Below are positions 53,041 through 63,492 of a stretch of DNA of 64,000 bases, one piece after another (the first letter of the stretch is position 1; the number at the start of each line of letters is the position of its first letter). The stretch is from Dyella sp. AtDHG13 (GTDB lineage: Bacteria > Pseudomonadota > Gammaproteobacteria > Xanthomonadales > Rhodanobacteraceae). A program made the translations under genes and the position numbers. The stretch spans positions 1 to 64,000 of the forward strand of contig NZ_QICJ01000003.1 of assembly GCF_003201105.1 (NCBI RefSeq), written 5' to 3'. The notes beneath the pieces were generated by a model. The model was not told the DNA's origin. It saw only the letters and a list, made by a program, of their open reading frames with translations, and did no database searches.

Positions 53041-54285
53041 TCAGGCCACCGCGGCCGCGCGCGGCTTCTGTGCTTTCGCCATGCCCGACAGCACGCGCTC
53101 GATGCGTTCAAACACCTCGCGCAACTGCTCCGGCTGCGGCAGCAAGGTCAGGCGCAGGTGGCGGCTGTGCGGCACGTTGAAGCTGCTGCCGGGCACCACC
53201 AGCACGGATTCCTCTTCCAGCAGGCGCAGCGCGAAGGCGTTGTCGTCGAAATCGGCGATGCGGTCGGCGCGCACGCGCGGGAAGGCGTACAGGGCGCCTG
53301 CCGGCGACACCAGGTCCAGGAACTGGCTGGCGGCCACGCCCTCCAGCACGGCGCGGCGCGCCTCGTGCAGGCGGCCGCCCGGCGCGGTGAGGGCGTTGAT
53401 GGTCGGCGCGGTTTCCAGCGCGGGGCGCACGGCCCATTGCGCGGTGACGTTGGCGCACAGGCGCAGCGCCGCCAGCAGCTGCAGCGCGTCGCGGTAATCC
53501 GTGGTGCGCGACGGGTCGCCGGACAGGCTCATCCAGCCCACGCGGTAACCGCAGGCGCGATGCACCTTGCTCAGGCCGCCGAAGCTCACGCAAGGCACGT
53601 CGCCCGCCACGGCCGCCAGCGGCTGGAACACCGTGCCGTCGTAGAGGATCTCGTCGTAGATCTCGTCGCTGAGCAGCAGCAGGCGATGCCGCGCGGCGAT
53701 GTCGACGATGCGTTCCAGCAGTTCGCGTGGATACACCGCGCCGGTCGGGTTGTTCGGGTTGATCAGCACCAGGGCGCGGGTGCGCGGGGTGATCAGCGCT
53801 TCGATCTCCTGCGGATCGGGCAGGTGGCCGTTTTCCGCCAGGCAGCGGTAATAGCGCGGCTTGCCGTCGTTGAGGATGGTGGCAGCGCTCCACAGCGGAT
53901 AGTCGGGGCTGGGCAGCAGCACTTCGTCGCCCGGTTGCAGCAGGGCGCGCAGGCTCAGGTCGATCAGTTCGCTCACGCCGTTGCCGACGAAGATGCGCTC
54001 CACTTCCACGCCGCGCGCGCCGCGATGGCGCTGCTGGGCGGCGATGGCCTCGCGGGCTTCTTCCAGGCCCTGCTCATGGCCATAAGCCTCGCTGTCGTGC
54101 AGATGGCGGGCGATGGCTTCGCGCAGGTGCGCCGGAGTTTCGAAGCCGTAGCGGCCGGGGTTGCCGATGTTGAGCTTGATGATCGGCAGGCCGGCGGCCT
54201 CCAGCTCGCGGGAGCGCCGGGTCAGGGCGCCGCGGATTTCATAGCGCACGTCCGCCAGGTGCGCACTGGGTTTGATCGAGGCCAA
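53041..54285 (-). CDS. AlaA-like pyridoxal-phosphate aminotransferase
   Basis: A 414-aa class I aminotransferase. YEIRGALTRRSRELEAAGLP, KLNIGNPGRYGFETP, GNGVSELIDLSLRALL, PSPDYPLWSAA, NPNNPTGAVYP, DEIYDEILYDG and GLSKVHRACGYRVGW (Lys binding PLP) follow the order of E. coli AlaA (YfbQ). Expected reaction: glutamate-pyruvate transamination giving alanine. No ATG lies near the expected N-terminus; TTG 54285 with AAGGA eight bases upstream gives MASIKPSAHLADVRYEIRG. The gene is divergent from rsgA and is followed within three bases by the GDSL hydrolase. Confidence 0.9.
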   Translation of the reverse strand: MASIKPSAHLADVRYEIRGALTRRSRELEAAGLPIIKLNIGNPGRYGFETPAHLREAIARHLHDSEAYGHEQGLEEAREAIAAQQRHRGARGVEVERIFVGNGVSELIDLSLRALLQPGDEVLLPSPDYPLWSAATILNDGKPRYYRCLAENGHLPDPQEIEALITPRTRALVLINPNNPTGAVYPRELLERIVDIAARHRLLLLSDEIYDEILYDGTVFQPLAAVAGDVPCVSFGGLSKVHRACGYRVGWMSLSGDPSRTTDYRDALQLLAALRLCANVTAQWAVRPALETAPTINALTAPGGRLHEARRAVLEGVAASQFLDLVSPAGALYAFPRVRADRIADFDDNAFALRLLEEESVLVVPGSSFNVPHSRHLRLTLLPQPEQLREVFERIERVLSGMAKAQKPRAAAVA

Positions 54286-54422
54286 CGCAAGCGTCCTTCG
54301 TCTTGGTGTTGTTGCGGCGCAAGAATTTCGCCGCCAACCCGATCCTAACAGCGTCCCAGGGCCCTGTGTGAGGCTGAAACCGCGGCGTTTGGGCCTTTTT
54401 TCGGGCAACGCACCGGGCAAGG

Positions 54423-54428
54423 CATAAT
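54423..54428 (+). promoter_or_regulatory. -10 element close to rsgA start
   Basis: CATAAT ends eight bases before the rsgA ATG at 54437, and no Shine-Dalgarno lies between. Transcription would begin at or next to the start codon, giving a leaderless or nearly leaderless message. Confidence 0.4.
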
Positions 54429-54436
54429 GCCTCCCC

Positions 54437-55492
54437 ATGACGGATGCCCAGACCATCGAGCGACTGCGCCGCATCGGCTGGCGCGGCGATACCCTGCCCG
54501 CCGAAGGCCGGCAACTGGCCCGCGTGGTCGCCCAGCACCGCGCCGGCTACGAGCTGCACGACGGCGAGCACCTGTTCGGCGCCCAGCCGGCCGGCCATTT
54601 CCTCAAGCGCAGCCTGGACCCGGCCGAGCGCCCGGCGGTGGGCGACTTCGTGGAGATCGAGCCCGGCAAGCCGCCGCATATCGTGCAGGTGCAGCCGCGG
54701 CGCACCGTGCTTTCCCGGGCCGCGGCCGGCGAGCGCTACGAACGGCAGATCATCGCCACCAATATCGACTACGTGCTGGTGCTGACCGGCCTGGACGGCG
54801 ACTTCAACCCGGCGCGCATCGAGCGCTACCTGTCCTTGACCGAAGGCTCGGGCGCCCAGCCCGTGGTGCTGCTGAGCAAGCTCGACACCCGCGAGGACGC
54901 CGCCGAACTGCTGGCGGCCCTGCGGGCGCGGCTGCCGCAGGGCACGCCCATCCACGCCATCAACGGCAAGGACCCGGCCAGCGTCGACGTCTTGCTGCCC
55001 TATCTGCAGCCGGGCGACAGCGCCGTGCTGGTGGGGTCGTCCGGCGCCGGCAAATCCACCCTCACCAATACGCTGCTCGGCACCGAACGCATGGCGACCG
55101 GCGCCGTGCGCGGCCACGACAGCCGCGGCCGCCACACCACCACCTACCGCGCCCTGCTGCAGCTGCCCAGTGGCGGCTGCCTGATCGACACCCCCGGCAT
55201 GCGCGAACTCAAGCTGACGGGCGAGGAAAACCTGGACCTGTTCGCCGACATCGACGCATTGGCCGAGCAATGCCGCTTCGCCGACTGCGGCCACGGCAGC
55301 GAGCCGGGCTGCGCGGTGCAGGCCGCGCTGGACAGCGGTGATCTCTCGGCCGAACGCTGGCGCAATTACCTCAAGCTGCGCGACGAGCGCGAGGAGCAGG
55401 CGACCACGCTGGAGGCCAAGCTGCGCCGTCAGCGCGGTGGCCGGCCGGTGAACAAGCCGCATGGCAATCGGCATTCGCGTGAGCGGGAATAG
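54437..55492 (+). CDS. rsgA: Ribosome small-subunit-dependent GTPase A
   Basis: A 351-aa circularly permuted GTPase that checks late 30S maturation. An N-terminal OB fold (about residues 50-105) precedes the G domain in order G4 LLSKLD, G1 GSSGAGKST and G3 DTPGM. A C-terminal zinc motif (FADCGHGSEPGCAVQ, with an upstream Cys) follows. The tail is Lys/Arg-rich. The ATG follows a -10-like CATAAT closely. The gene is divergent from the aminotransferase. Confidence 0.94.
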   Translation: MTDAQTIERLRRIGWRGDTLPAEGRQLARVVAQHRAGYELHDGEHLFGAQPAGHFLKRSLDPAERPAVGDFVEIEPGKPPHIVQVQPRRTVLSRAAAGERYERQIIATNIDYVLVLTGLDGDFNPARIERYLSLTEGSGAQPVVLLSKLDTREDAAELLAALRARLPQGTPIHAINGKDPASVDVLLPYLQPGDSAVLVGSSGAGKSTLTNTLLGTERMATGAVRGHDSRGRHTTTYRALLQLPSGGCLIDTPGMRELKLTGEENLDLFADIDALAEQCRFADCGHGSEPGCAVQAALDSGDLSAERWRNYLKLRDEREEQATTLEAKLRRQRGGRPVNKPHGNRHSRERE

Positions 55493-55565
55493 TTGAACGC
55501 CGCGGTATGGCTGCCTAGCGGGCGGATGGCACTAGTATCGGGGCATCGTGGTTTGGGGAGCGGGC

Positions 55566-56042
55566 ATGCAGCGGCTGTCGTCGCGTTGGACGTTTTTCCA
55601 TAAGAGGGTTTTTCCGGTCCTCTGGTTCGGTTTCCTTGTTTTCGCGGTGGTGCTCCTCGTTTATCAGGGGGTCGTTTCCCGGCAGATTGGCTTGTTTGTT
55701 GCTGCCATCCTTCCGCTGGGTTTCGCCCTGTTTGGCGCCACGCTTTTCAAGCGCTTCGTGTTTGACTTGGCGGACGAGGTCTGGCTCGAGGGCGATCACC
55801 TTCTGGTGAGGCTTGGGCAAAGACGATCTCTCATCGAGTTGAGCAACGTAAGTGATGTCGAAACCAAAATGATTCAGAACCCTGCTCGCGTGACCTTGGC
55901 GCTGCGAACGCCGTGTTTTCCCTTCGGCGAATTCATCAGTTTCGTGCCCGTAGCTGCGTTTAGCTTGTGGGGCGTGGTGGGTGGGGACACCGTGGCGGAT
56001 GAATTCATGCGGCGACTCAGCGCATCCAGGCGGTCCGCATGA
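55566..56042 (+). CDS. Small membrane protein with PH-like segment (hypothetical)
   Basis: A 158-aa protein starting MQRLSSRWTFFHKRVFPVLW. Two TM helices (about residues 15-37 and 42-62) are followed by a cytoplasmic beta-rich part (DEVWLEGDHLLVRLGQRRSLIELSNVSDVE). This resembles the bPH/DUF304 arrangement, but no family is certain. GGGGAG precedes the ATG; an upstream GTG at 55548 is less likely. Its GC and third-position bias are visibly lower (many T-ending codons, for example TTT, GTT) than its neighbours, suggesting later acquisition. The stop overlaps the next start (ATGA). Confidence 0.65.
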   Translation: MQRLSSRWTFFHKRVFPVLWFGFLVFAVVLLVYQGVVSRQIGLFVAAILPLGFALFGATLFKRFVFDLADEVWLEGDHLLVRLGQRRSLIELSNVSDVETKMIQNPARVTLALRTPCFPFGEFISFVPVAAFSLWGVVGGDTVADEFMRRLSASRRSA

Positions 56043-57313
56043 GCGCGACTGGAACGATGTTCCCTCCCGAACTCCAACGCTACGCCGACCTCGACCAGCG
56101 CCTGCTGGCGGCGGTCAGAGGCATCCGCATCCTGCCCACGGTGGCATGGCCCGCCTCGTTGGAAGACCGGATGATCGCGGCGTACGCGAAAGGCCAGTTC
56201 ACGCTGCCGGAGGTGAGCTACAACGTGCCTGATCTTTCCGCCGAACGCGCCGAGCTGGCCGCGATCGAGCGCGAGGCGGGCTATGGCGATCCGCTGGGCG
56301 AATACCTGTGCCGCACCGCCGAGTCGTGGCGCATCGCCGCCGAAATGCTGGAGGCCGTGGGCACCGATCAGGTCACTGCGCCATCCATCGTTCTGTATGG
56401 CCGGCCCGGCGACGTGATTCCCGGCAGCGATCGCAGCAACCTCGATGCGGCGCGCTACTTCGTGGAACTGTCGGACGAGCTGGGTTCGGACCTGATCGCC
56501 GACGACGTCAACCTGGCGATTTCCGCCGACGAGCTGCGCGCGGACCTGAGCACGACGCTCGATGCGTTCTTCGGCGAGCCGCTGATTTCCGTGGAAGTGG
56601 ACCCGGAACTCACCGCCAAGGCGGCGGCCGGCGCCACTCGCATCCGCCTGCGCGGCGGCACGCGCTTCACCGATTACGACCGTCACCAGCTGCTGGCGCA
56701 CGAGGCGCTGGTGCATTCGCTGACCGCGTTGAACGGGCGCGCGCAGCCGCTGCTCGCCTCGTTCGGCCGCACCTCGCCGCGCGTCACCGCCACGCAGGAA
56801 GGCCTGGCCGTGTTCGCCGAGCTGATGTCGGGCGCCATCGACATCTCGCGCCTCAAGCGCATCAGCCTGCGCATCCTGGCGATCGACATGGCGCTGAGTG
56901 GCGCGGATTTCGTCGAGGTCTACAAGTTCTTCAGCGACTGCGGGCAGAACCCGGCGGACAGTTTCCACTCCGCGCAGCGCGTATTCCGCGGCGTGCCGCT
57001 GACCGGCGGCGCGGCGTTCGCCAAGGACAACGTCTACCTGTCCGGCCTGCTCACCGTGCACACCTTCTTCCGCTGGGCGCTCAAGCAGCGGCGCATGGAC
57101 ATGTTGCGGAATCTTTTCACCGGCAAGCTGGCGCTGCACGATGTCATCAGCCTGCAACCGTACTTCGAATCCGGCGTGATCGCCGCGCCGCGCTGGCTGC
57201 CTCCGTGGATGCAGCACGCTCACGGACTGGCGGGCAAGCTGGCGTTCTCCTTGTTCGTCAATCGCATACACATGGGCAAGGTGCAGGCGGAGACGTTGTC
57301 GCTGAGTCTTTGA
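56039..57313 (+). CDS. QEGLA-motif protein (DUF1704, MATCAP-like metallopeptidase family)
   Basis: A 424-aa soluble protein of the family named flavohemoglobin expression-modulating QEGLA protein. The putative zinc site is HEALVH (His221, Glu222, His226; HExxxH) with the eponymous TQEGLAVFAE at Gln253-Ala257 providing a third ligand. The same HExxxH plus Glu arrangement occurs in eukaryotic MATCAP tyrosine carboxypeptidases. A bacterial substrate is not known to me. The start overlaps the small membrane gene by four bases, so the two are translationally coupled. Confidence 0.85.
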   Translation: MSATGTMFPPELQRYADLDQRLLAAVRGIRILPTVAWPASLEDRMIAAYAKGQFTLPEVSYNVPDLSAERAELAAIEREAGYGDPLGEYLCRTAESWRIAAEMLEAVGTDQVTAPSIVLYGRPGDVIPGSDRSNLDAARYFVELSDELGSDLIADDVNLAISADELRADLSTTLDAFFGEPLISVEVDPELTAKAAAGATRIRLRGGTRFTDYDRHQLLAHEALVHSLTALNGRAQPLLASFGRTSPRVTATQEGLAVFAELMSGAIDISRLKRISLRILAIDMALSGADFVEVYKFFSDCGQNPADSFHSAQRVFRGVPLTGGAAFAKDNVYLSGLLTVHTFFRWALKQRRMDMLRNLFTGKLALHDVISLQPYFESGVIAAPRWLPPWMQHAHGLAGKLAFSLFVNRIHMGKVQAETLSLSL

Positions 57314-57478
57314 CGTTCGGCGCGCTGCTCCGCGCGCCTTTCGCTTGCATACCAGTGAGGTGAACCATCGCGTCACCATGCTGCACCGCACGGTCGGGAG
57401 TGGGGTGTCGCCGGTGATACCATTGCCCGATACCGCTGTGGCGGCCCCGATTCCCCATCACATTCGATCTTCTATCCC

Positions 57479-59770
<2,292 letters not shown>

Positions 59771-59797
59771 GGTCGATGGGTTCAGTGTTTGGACGAG

Positions 59798-59823
59798 AAC
59801 GGGACCTTGAGGGTTCCGTTTTT
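59798..59823 (+). terminator. Terminator after maeB
   Basis: AACGGGACC-TTGA-GGGTTCCGTT pairs over nine positions with one G-U (one loop-adjacent shift allowed), followed by TTTTT. It starts 28 bp after the maeB stop. Confidence 0.7.
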
Positions 59824-60163
59824 GTTGTGGGGCGGTTTGTTGCAGCCGCGGTCTGCGGCGAGACCGCTTTCCTCCCTCTCCCCGGAGGAGCACGCGGGGT
59901 GCAGCCATGGATGGCTGCGCCTTTGAAGAGCGAGAAGAGGGCCGGGGCGAGGGGCCACTCTTGTCTCACCGCCTCATTCTTTAGCCGTCATCCCGGCCTG
60001 CGCCGGGATGACGACTCTTTTGAAGGCATGAGGCCAGATCGCTAGTCATCGCCCGATAAACCAGCCGCGCCACCACGAAGTTGGCCATGCCCCATCCGTA
60101 GCCGAGCGGGCCCGTACTCCTTCGACCATAGTCTCCATTCGCCCCCGTATTGTCTCGATCCAA
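59824..60163. other. Repeat-rich intergenic region before aceE
   Basis: No gene is supported here. The stretch holds a stem GCGGTCT/AGACCGC near 59841, the palindrome GCAGCCAT-GG-ATGGCTGC (59901-59918), a CCTCTCCCC-type segment like that near 110-129, and one REP unit. It appears to be an accumulation site for short intergenic repeats. Confidence 0.5.
59986..60013. repeat. Single REP unit
   Basis: CGTCATCCCGGC (59986-59997) and GCCGGGATGACG (60002-60013) form a perfect 12-bp stem with loop CTGC. The sequence matches the arms of the three doublets elsewhere in the window but stands alone. Confidence 0.8.
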
Positions 60164-60192
60164 TTGGCGAAAAACCCCGCCGGAGCTACACT
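60164..60192 (+). promoter_or_regulatory. Promoter for aceE
   Basis: TTGGCG (60164-60169), a 17-bp spacer and TACACT (60187-60192). The predicted start near 60199 gives a 75-nt leader. No PdhR-like operator was recognised. Confidence 0.5.
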
Positions 60193-60273
60193 CGGAGGGT
60201 TTCCCGCCTCTCACCCGGAGGCGATCCACCCATAGCCGCGCCATGCCCCCGGCGCCGCGGAGAGAAGCTCCCC

Positions 60274-62967
60274 ATGGATCAGCTCGACGACATCCTTCAT
60301 CAAGACCTCGACCCGACCGAAACCCAGGAATGGGTCGAATCGCTTAATGCCGTCATCAACCACGACGGTACCGAGCGTGCGCATTACCTCTTGGAGAAGA
60401 TGGTCGATTCGACGCGCCGGGCCGGCGGCTACCTGCCGTTCAACCCGACCACCGAATACGTCAACACCATTTCGCCGGGCAACGAAGCCAAGATGCCGGG
60501 CGACGCCGCGATGGAATGGCGCATCCGCACCCTGATCCGCTGGAACGCGATGGCGATGGTCGTGCGCGCCAACCGCAAGCCGGGCGAGCTGGGCGGCCAT
60601 ATCGCTTCGTTCGCCTCGTCGGCCACGCTGTACGACGTGGGTTTCAACCATTTCTGGCGCGCGCCGAGCGCCGATCACCCGGGCGACCTGGTGTTCCACC
60701 AGGGCCACTCCAGCCCGGGCATCTATGCGCGCTCCTTCCTTGAAGGCCGCATTTCCGAAGAGCAGCTCGACCTGTTCCGCATGGAAGTGGCCGGCCACGG
60801 CCGTGGCCTGTCCTCGTACCCGCACCCGTGGCTGATGCCGGACTACTGGCAGGTGCCGACGGTGTCGATGGGCCTGGGCCCGATCCAGGCCATCTACCAG
60901 GCGCAGTTCTGGAAGTACCTGGAACACCGCGGCCTGATGCCCAAGACCGACCGCAAGATCTGGTGCTTCATGGGCGACGGCGAAACCGACGAGCCCGAGT
61001 CGCTCGGCGCCATCTCGCTGGCCGGCCGCGAAGGCCTGGACAACCTGGTGTTCGTGATCAACTGCAACCTGCAGCGCCTGGACGGCCCGGTGCGCGGCAA
61101 CGGCAAGATCATCCAGGAACTGGAAGGCGTGTTCCGCGGCGCCGGCTGGAACGCCATCAAGGTCATCTGGGGCAGCTACTGGGATCCGCTCCTCGCCCGC
61201 GACACCAAGGGCGTGCTGCGCAAGCTGATGATGGAAACCGTCGACGGCGAGTACCAGGCGTGCAAGGCCTTCGGCGGCGCTTACACGCGCGAGCACTTCT
61301 TCAACAAGTACCCCGAAACCCGCGAGATGGTCGCCAACCTGTCGGACGACGACATCTGGCGCCTCAACCGTGGCGGCCATGACCCGCACAAGGTGTACGC
61401 GGCCTACGACCAGGCGACCAAGACCAAGGGCATGCCCACCGTGATCCTCGCCAAGACGGTGAAGGGCTACGGCATGGGCGCGGCCGGCGAGTCGCAGAAC
61501 CCGACCCACCAGCAGAAGAAGCTGGACGCCGACGCCGTGCGCCACTTCCGCGACCGCTTCAACATTCCGGTGACGGACGACAAGCTGGCCGACGTGCCGT
61601 ATTTCCACCCGGGCAAGAACTCGCCGGAAGTGGAATACATGATCGAGCGTCGCCGCGCGCTGGGCGGCTTCCTGCCGCAGCGCCGCCGCCAGGCCGACGC
61701 CAAGCTCAAGACGCCGGAACTGTCGGCGTTCGAGCAGATCACCAAGGGCACCGGCGAGCGCGAAATCTCCACCACCATGGCCCTGGTGCGCGGCATGAAC
61801 CTGCTGCTGCGCGACAAGCAGATCGGCGAGCGCATCGTGCCCATCGTGGCCGACGAAGCGCGCACGTTCGGCATGGAAGGCATGTTCCGCCAGATCGGCA
61901 TCTACGCGCCGTTCGGCCAGAAGTACCGTCCGCAGGACGCCGACCAGCTGCTGTACTACCGCGAAGACCAGAAGGGCCAGGTGCTGCAGGAAGGCATCTC
62001 CGAGGCCGGCGGCATGGCCGCCTGGATGGCGGCGGCCACCAGCTACAGCGTCAGCAACCAGGCGATGCTGCCGTTCTTCATCTACTACTCGATGTTCGGC
62101 TTCCAGCGCATCGGCGACCTGGCCTGGGCCGCCGGCGACATGCGCGCGCGCGGCTTCCTGGTCGGCGGCACCGCCGGCCGCACCACGCTCAACGGCGAAG
62201 GCCTGCAGCATGAGGACGGCCACTCGCACCTGATGGCCGGCGCGATTCCGAACGTGAAGTCGTACGACCCGACCTTCTCCTATGAGGTCGCGGTGATCCT
62301 GCAGGACGGCACGCGCCGCATGGTGCAGGAGCAGGAAGACGTCTACTACTACATCACCGTGATGAACGAGAACTACAGCCATCCCGACCTGCCGCAAGGC
62401 GTCGAGGAAGGCATCATCAAGGGCATGTACCTGTTCAAGGACGCCGGCAAGCCGAAGAAGGGCGAGCCGCGCGTGCAGCTGCTGGGTTCGGGCACCATCC
62501 TGCGCGAAGTCATCGCCGCGGCCGAGCTGCTGGAGAAGGATTTCGGCGTCACCGCCGACATCTGGTCCTGCCCGAGCTTCGTCGAGCTGCGCCGTGACGG
62601 TTTCGACGCCGAGCGCTGGAACCGCCTGCATCCGGAAGCCGAGCAGCGCGTACCGTACGTGACCAGTCTGCTGCAGGGCCGCCAGGGCCCGGCCGTGGCC
62701 GCCACCGACTACGTGCGCGAGTACGCCGACCAGATCCGTGCCTTCATGCCGGACGGCATGCGCTACACCGTGCTGGGCACCGACGGCTTCGGCCGTTCGG
62801 ACACGCGAGAGCACCTGCGTGGCTTCTTCGAAGTCGACCGCTACTGGATCGCCCAGGCGGCGCTGGCGGCGCTGGCGAAGGAAGGCAAGGTCAACGCCAA
62901 GGACGTGGCCCGCGCCATCAAGACCTACAAGCTCGATCCGGACAAGCCGAACCCGGAAACGGTCTGA
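60274..62967 (+). CDS. aceE: Pyruvate dehydrogenase E1 component (homodimeric)
   Basis: An 897-aa thiamine-diphosphate enzyme that decarboxylates pyruvate and acetylates the lipoyl group of E2. Motifs: GGHIASFASSATLYDVGFNHF, the ThDP-binding GDGETDEPESLGAI ending NCNLQRLDGPV, and the C-terminal TDGFGRSDTREHLR. Length matches E. coli AceE (887 aa). MDQLDDILHQDLDPTETQEW is the standard N-terminus. aceF and lpd do not follow; a strong terminator and a convergent gene do, so E1 is transcribed apart from E2/E3 here. Confidence 0.97.
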   Translation: MDQLDDILHQDLDPTETQEWVESLNAVINHDGTERAHYLLEKMVDSTRRAGGYLPFNPTTEYVNTISPGNEAKMPGDAAMEWRIRTLIRWNAMAMVVRANRKPGELGGHIASFASSATLYDVGFNHFWRAPSADHPGDLVFHQGHSSPGIYARSFLEGRISEEQLDLFRMEVAGHGRGLSSYPHPWLMPDYWQVPTVSMGLGPIQAIYQAQFWKYLEHRGLMPKTDRKIWCFMGDGETDEPESLGAISLAGREGLDNLVFVINCNLQRLDGPVRGNGKIIQELEGVFRGAGWNAIKVIWGSYWDPLLARDTKGVLRKLMMETVDGEYQACKAFGGAYTREHFFNKYPETREMVANLSDDDIWRLNRGGHDPHKVYAAYDQATKTKGMPTVILAKTVKGYGMGAAGESQNPTHQQKKLDADAVRHFRDRFNIPVTDDKLADVPYFHPGKNSPEVEYMIERRRALGGFLPQRRRQADAKLKTPELSAFEQITKGTGEREISTTMALVRGMNLLLRDKQIGERIVPIVADEARTFGMEGMFRQIGIYAPFGQKYRPQDADQLLYYREDQKGQVLQEGISEAGGMAAWMAAATSYSVSNQAMLPFFIYYSMFGFQRIGDLAWAAGDMRARGFLVGGTAGRTTLNGEGLQHEDGHSHLMAGAIPNVKSYDPTFSYEVAVILQDGTRRMVQEQEDVYYYITVMNENYSHPDLPQGVEEGIIKGMYLFKDAGKPKKGEPRVQLLGSGTILREVIAAAELLEKDFGVTADIWSCPSFVELRRDGFDAERWNRLHPEAEQRVPYVTSLLQGRQGPAVAATDYVREYADQIRAFMPDGMRYTVLGTDGFGRSDTREHLRGFFEVDRYWIAQAALAALAKEGKVNAKDVARAIKTYKLDPDKPNPETV

Positions 62968-63000
62968 GGCGAAACCTCGCCCCGATGCCGAAGACGAAAA

Positions 63001-63027
63001 CGCCGCGGTCATCCGCGGCGTTTTTTT
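63001..63027 (+). terminator. Terminator after aceE
   Basis: CGCCGCGG-TCAT-CCGCGGCG followed by seven T residues. A textbook intrinsic terminator starting 33 bp past the aceE stop. Confidence 0.92.
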
Positions 63028-63045
63028 GTGCATCGATGGACGTCC

Positions 63046-63073
63046 AAAAAGAAACCCGCCTTGCGGCGGGTTT
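63046..63073 (-). terminator. Terminator after DUF883-like gene
   Basis: Minus-strand reading: AAACCCGCC-GCAA-GGCGGGTTT followed by CTTTTT. It faces the aceE terminator, so the two convergent genes are separated by back-to-back terminators. Confidence 0.85.
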
Positions 63074-63092
63074 GTACTGTCGAACGCAAAAC

Positions 63093-63416
63093 TCAATCGT
63101 CGTCGCGGTTGCGGAACAGGTGCCGCAGCAGGAAGAACGCACCGACGGTGCCGGCGACGATGGCCGTGGTCGCCACGGGGTGGCGGGTCACATGGCGGCG
63201 CAGGCGGCGGTACTGGTAGTTGGCCTCGTCGGCGAAATCTTCCGCGGCGTGGCCAAGGCGACGGGCATAGGTGCTGCGGTTGCGGCCGAAGCGGCGGCTG
63301 GCGTCGCGGCCGCGTTCCATGAGTTCGTCCGCCCGGTCGGCAGCTTCGCCGGCATAGTGACGCACGCGGTCGCGGACGCCGTTGACGGAGTTTTCTAGAT
63401 CGTAATGGCGGCTCAT
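63093..63416 (-). CDS. DUF883/ElaB-like membrane-anchored protein
   Basis: A 107-aa protein starting MSRHYDLENSVNGVRDRVRH. A long charged helix (about residues 1-75) with many Arg and Glu is followed by one TM helix (about 78-98, HPVATTAIVAGTVGAFFLLR) and a short RNRDDD tail. This is the layout of ElaB/YqjD/DUF883 proteins, which are C-terminally anchored and can bind ribosomes in stationary phase. AAGGAGG precedes the ATG. The typical ENPW motif before the TM is replaced by RHPVAT, so membership is not certain. Confidence 0.7.
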   Translation of the reverse strand: MSRHYDLENSVNGVRDRVRHYAGEAADRADELMERGRDASRRFGRNRSTYARRLGHAAEDFADEANYQYRRLRRHVTRHPVATTAIVAGTVGAFFLLRHLFRNRDDD

Positions 63417-63492
63417 GGCGTCCTCCTTGCAGTAAGGGTTCTCACGTTGCCAGCGGCGGTGTGAGCGGTGCGTAAATAATGGCGCGGACTGT

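Noticed and set aside
60211-63096. 961-codon minus-strand frame opposite aceE
   Set aside because: Mirror frame of a strongly conserved gene; passes through the aceE terminator and shows no independent coding signals.
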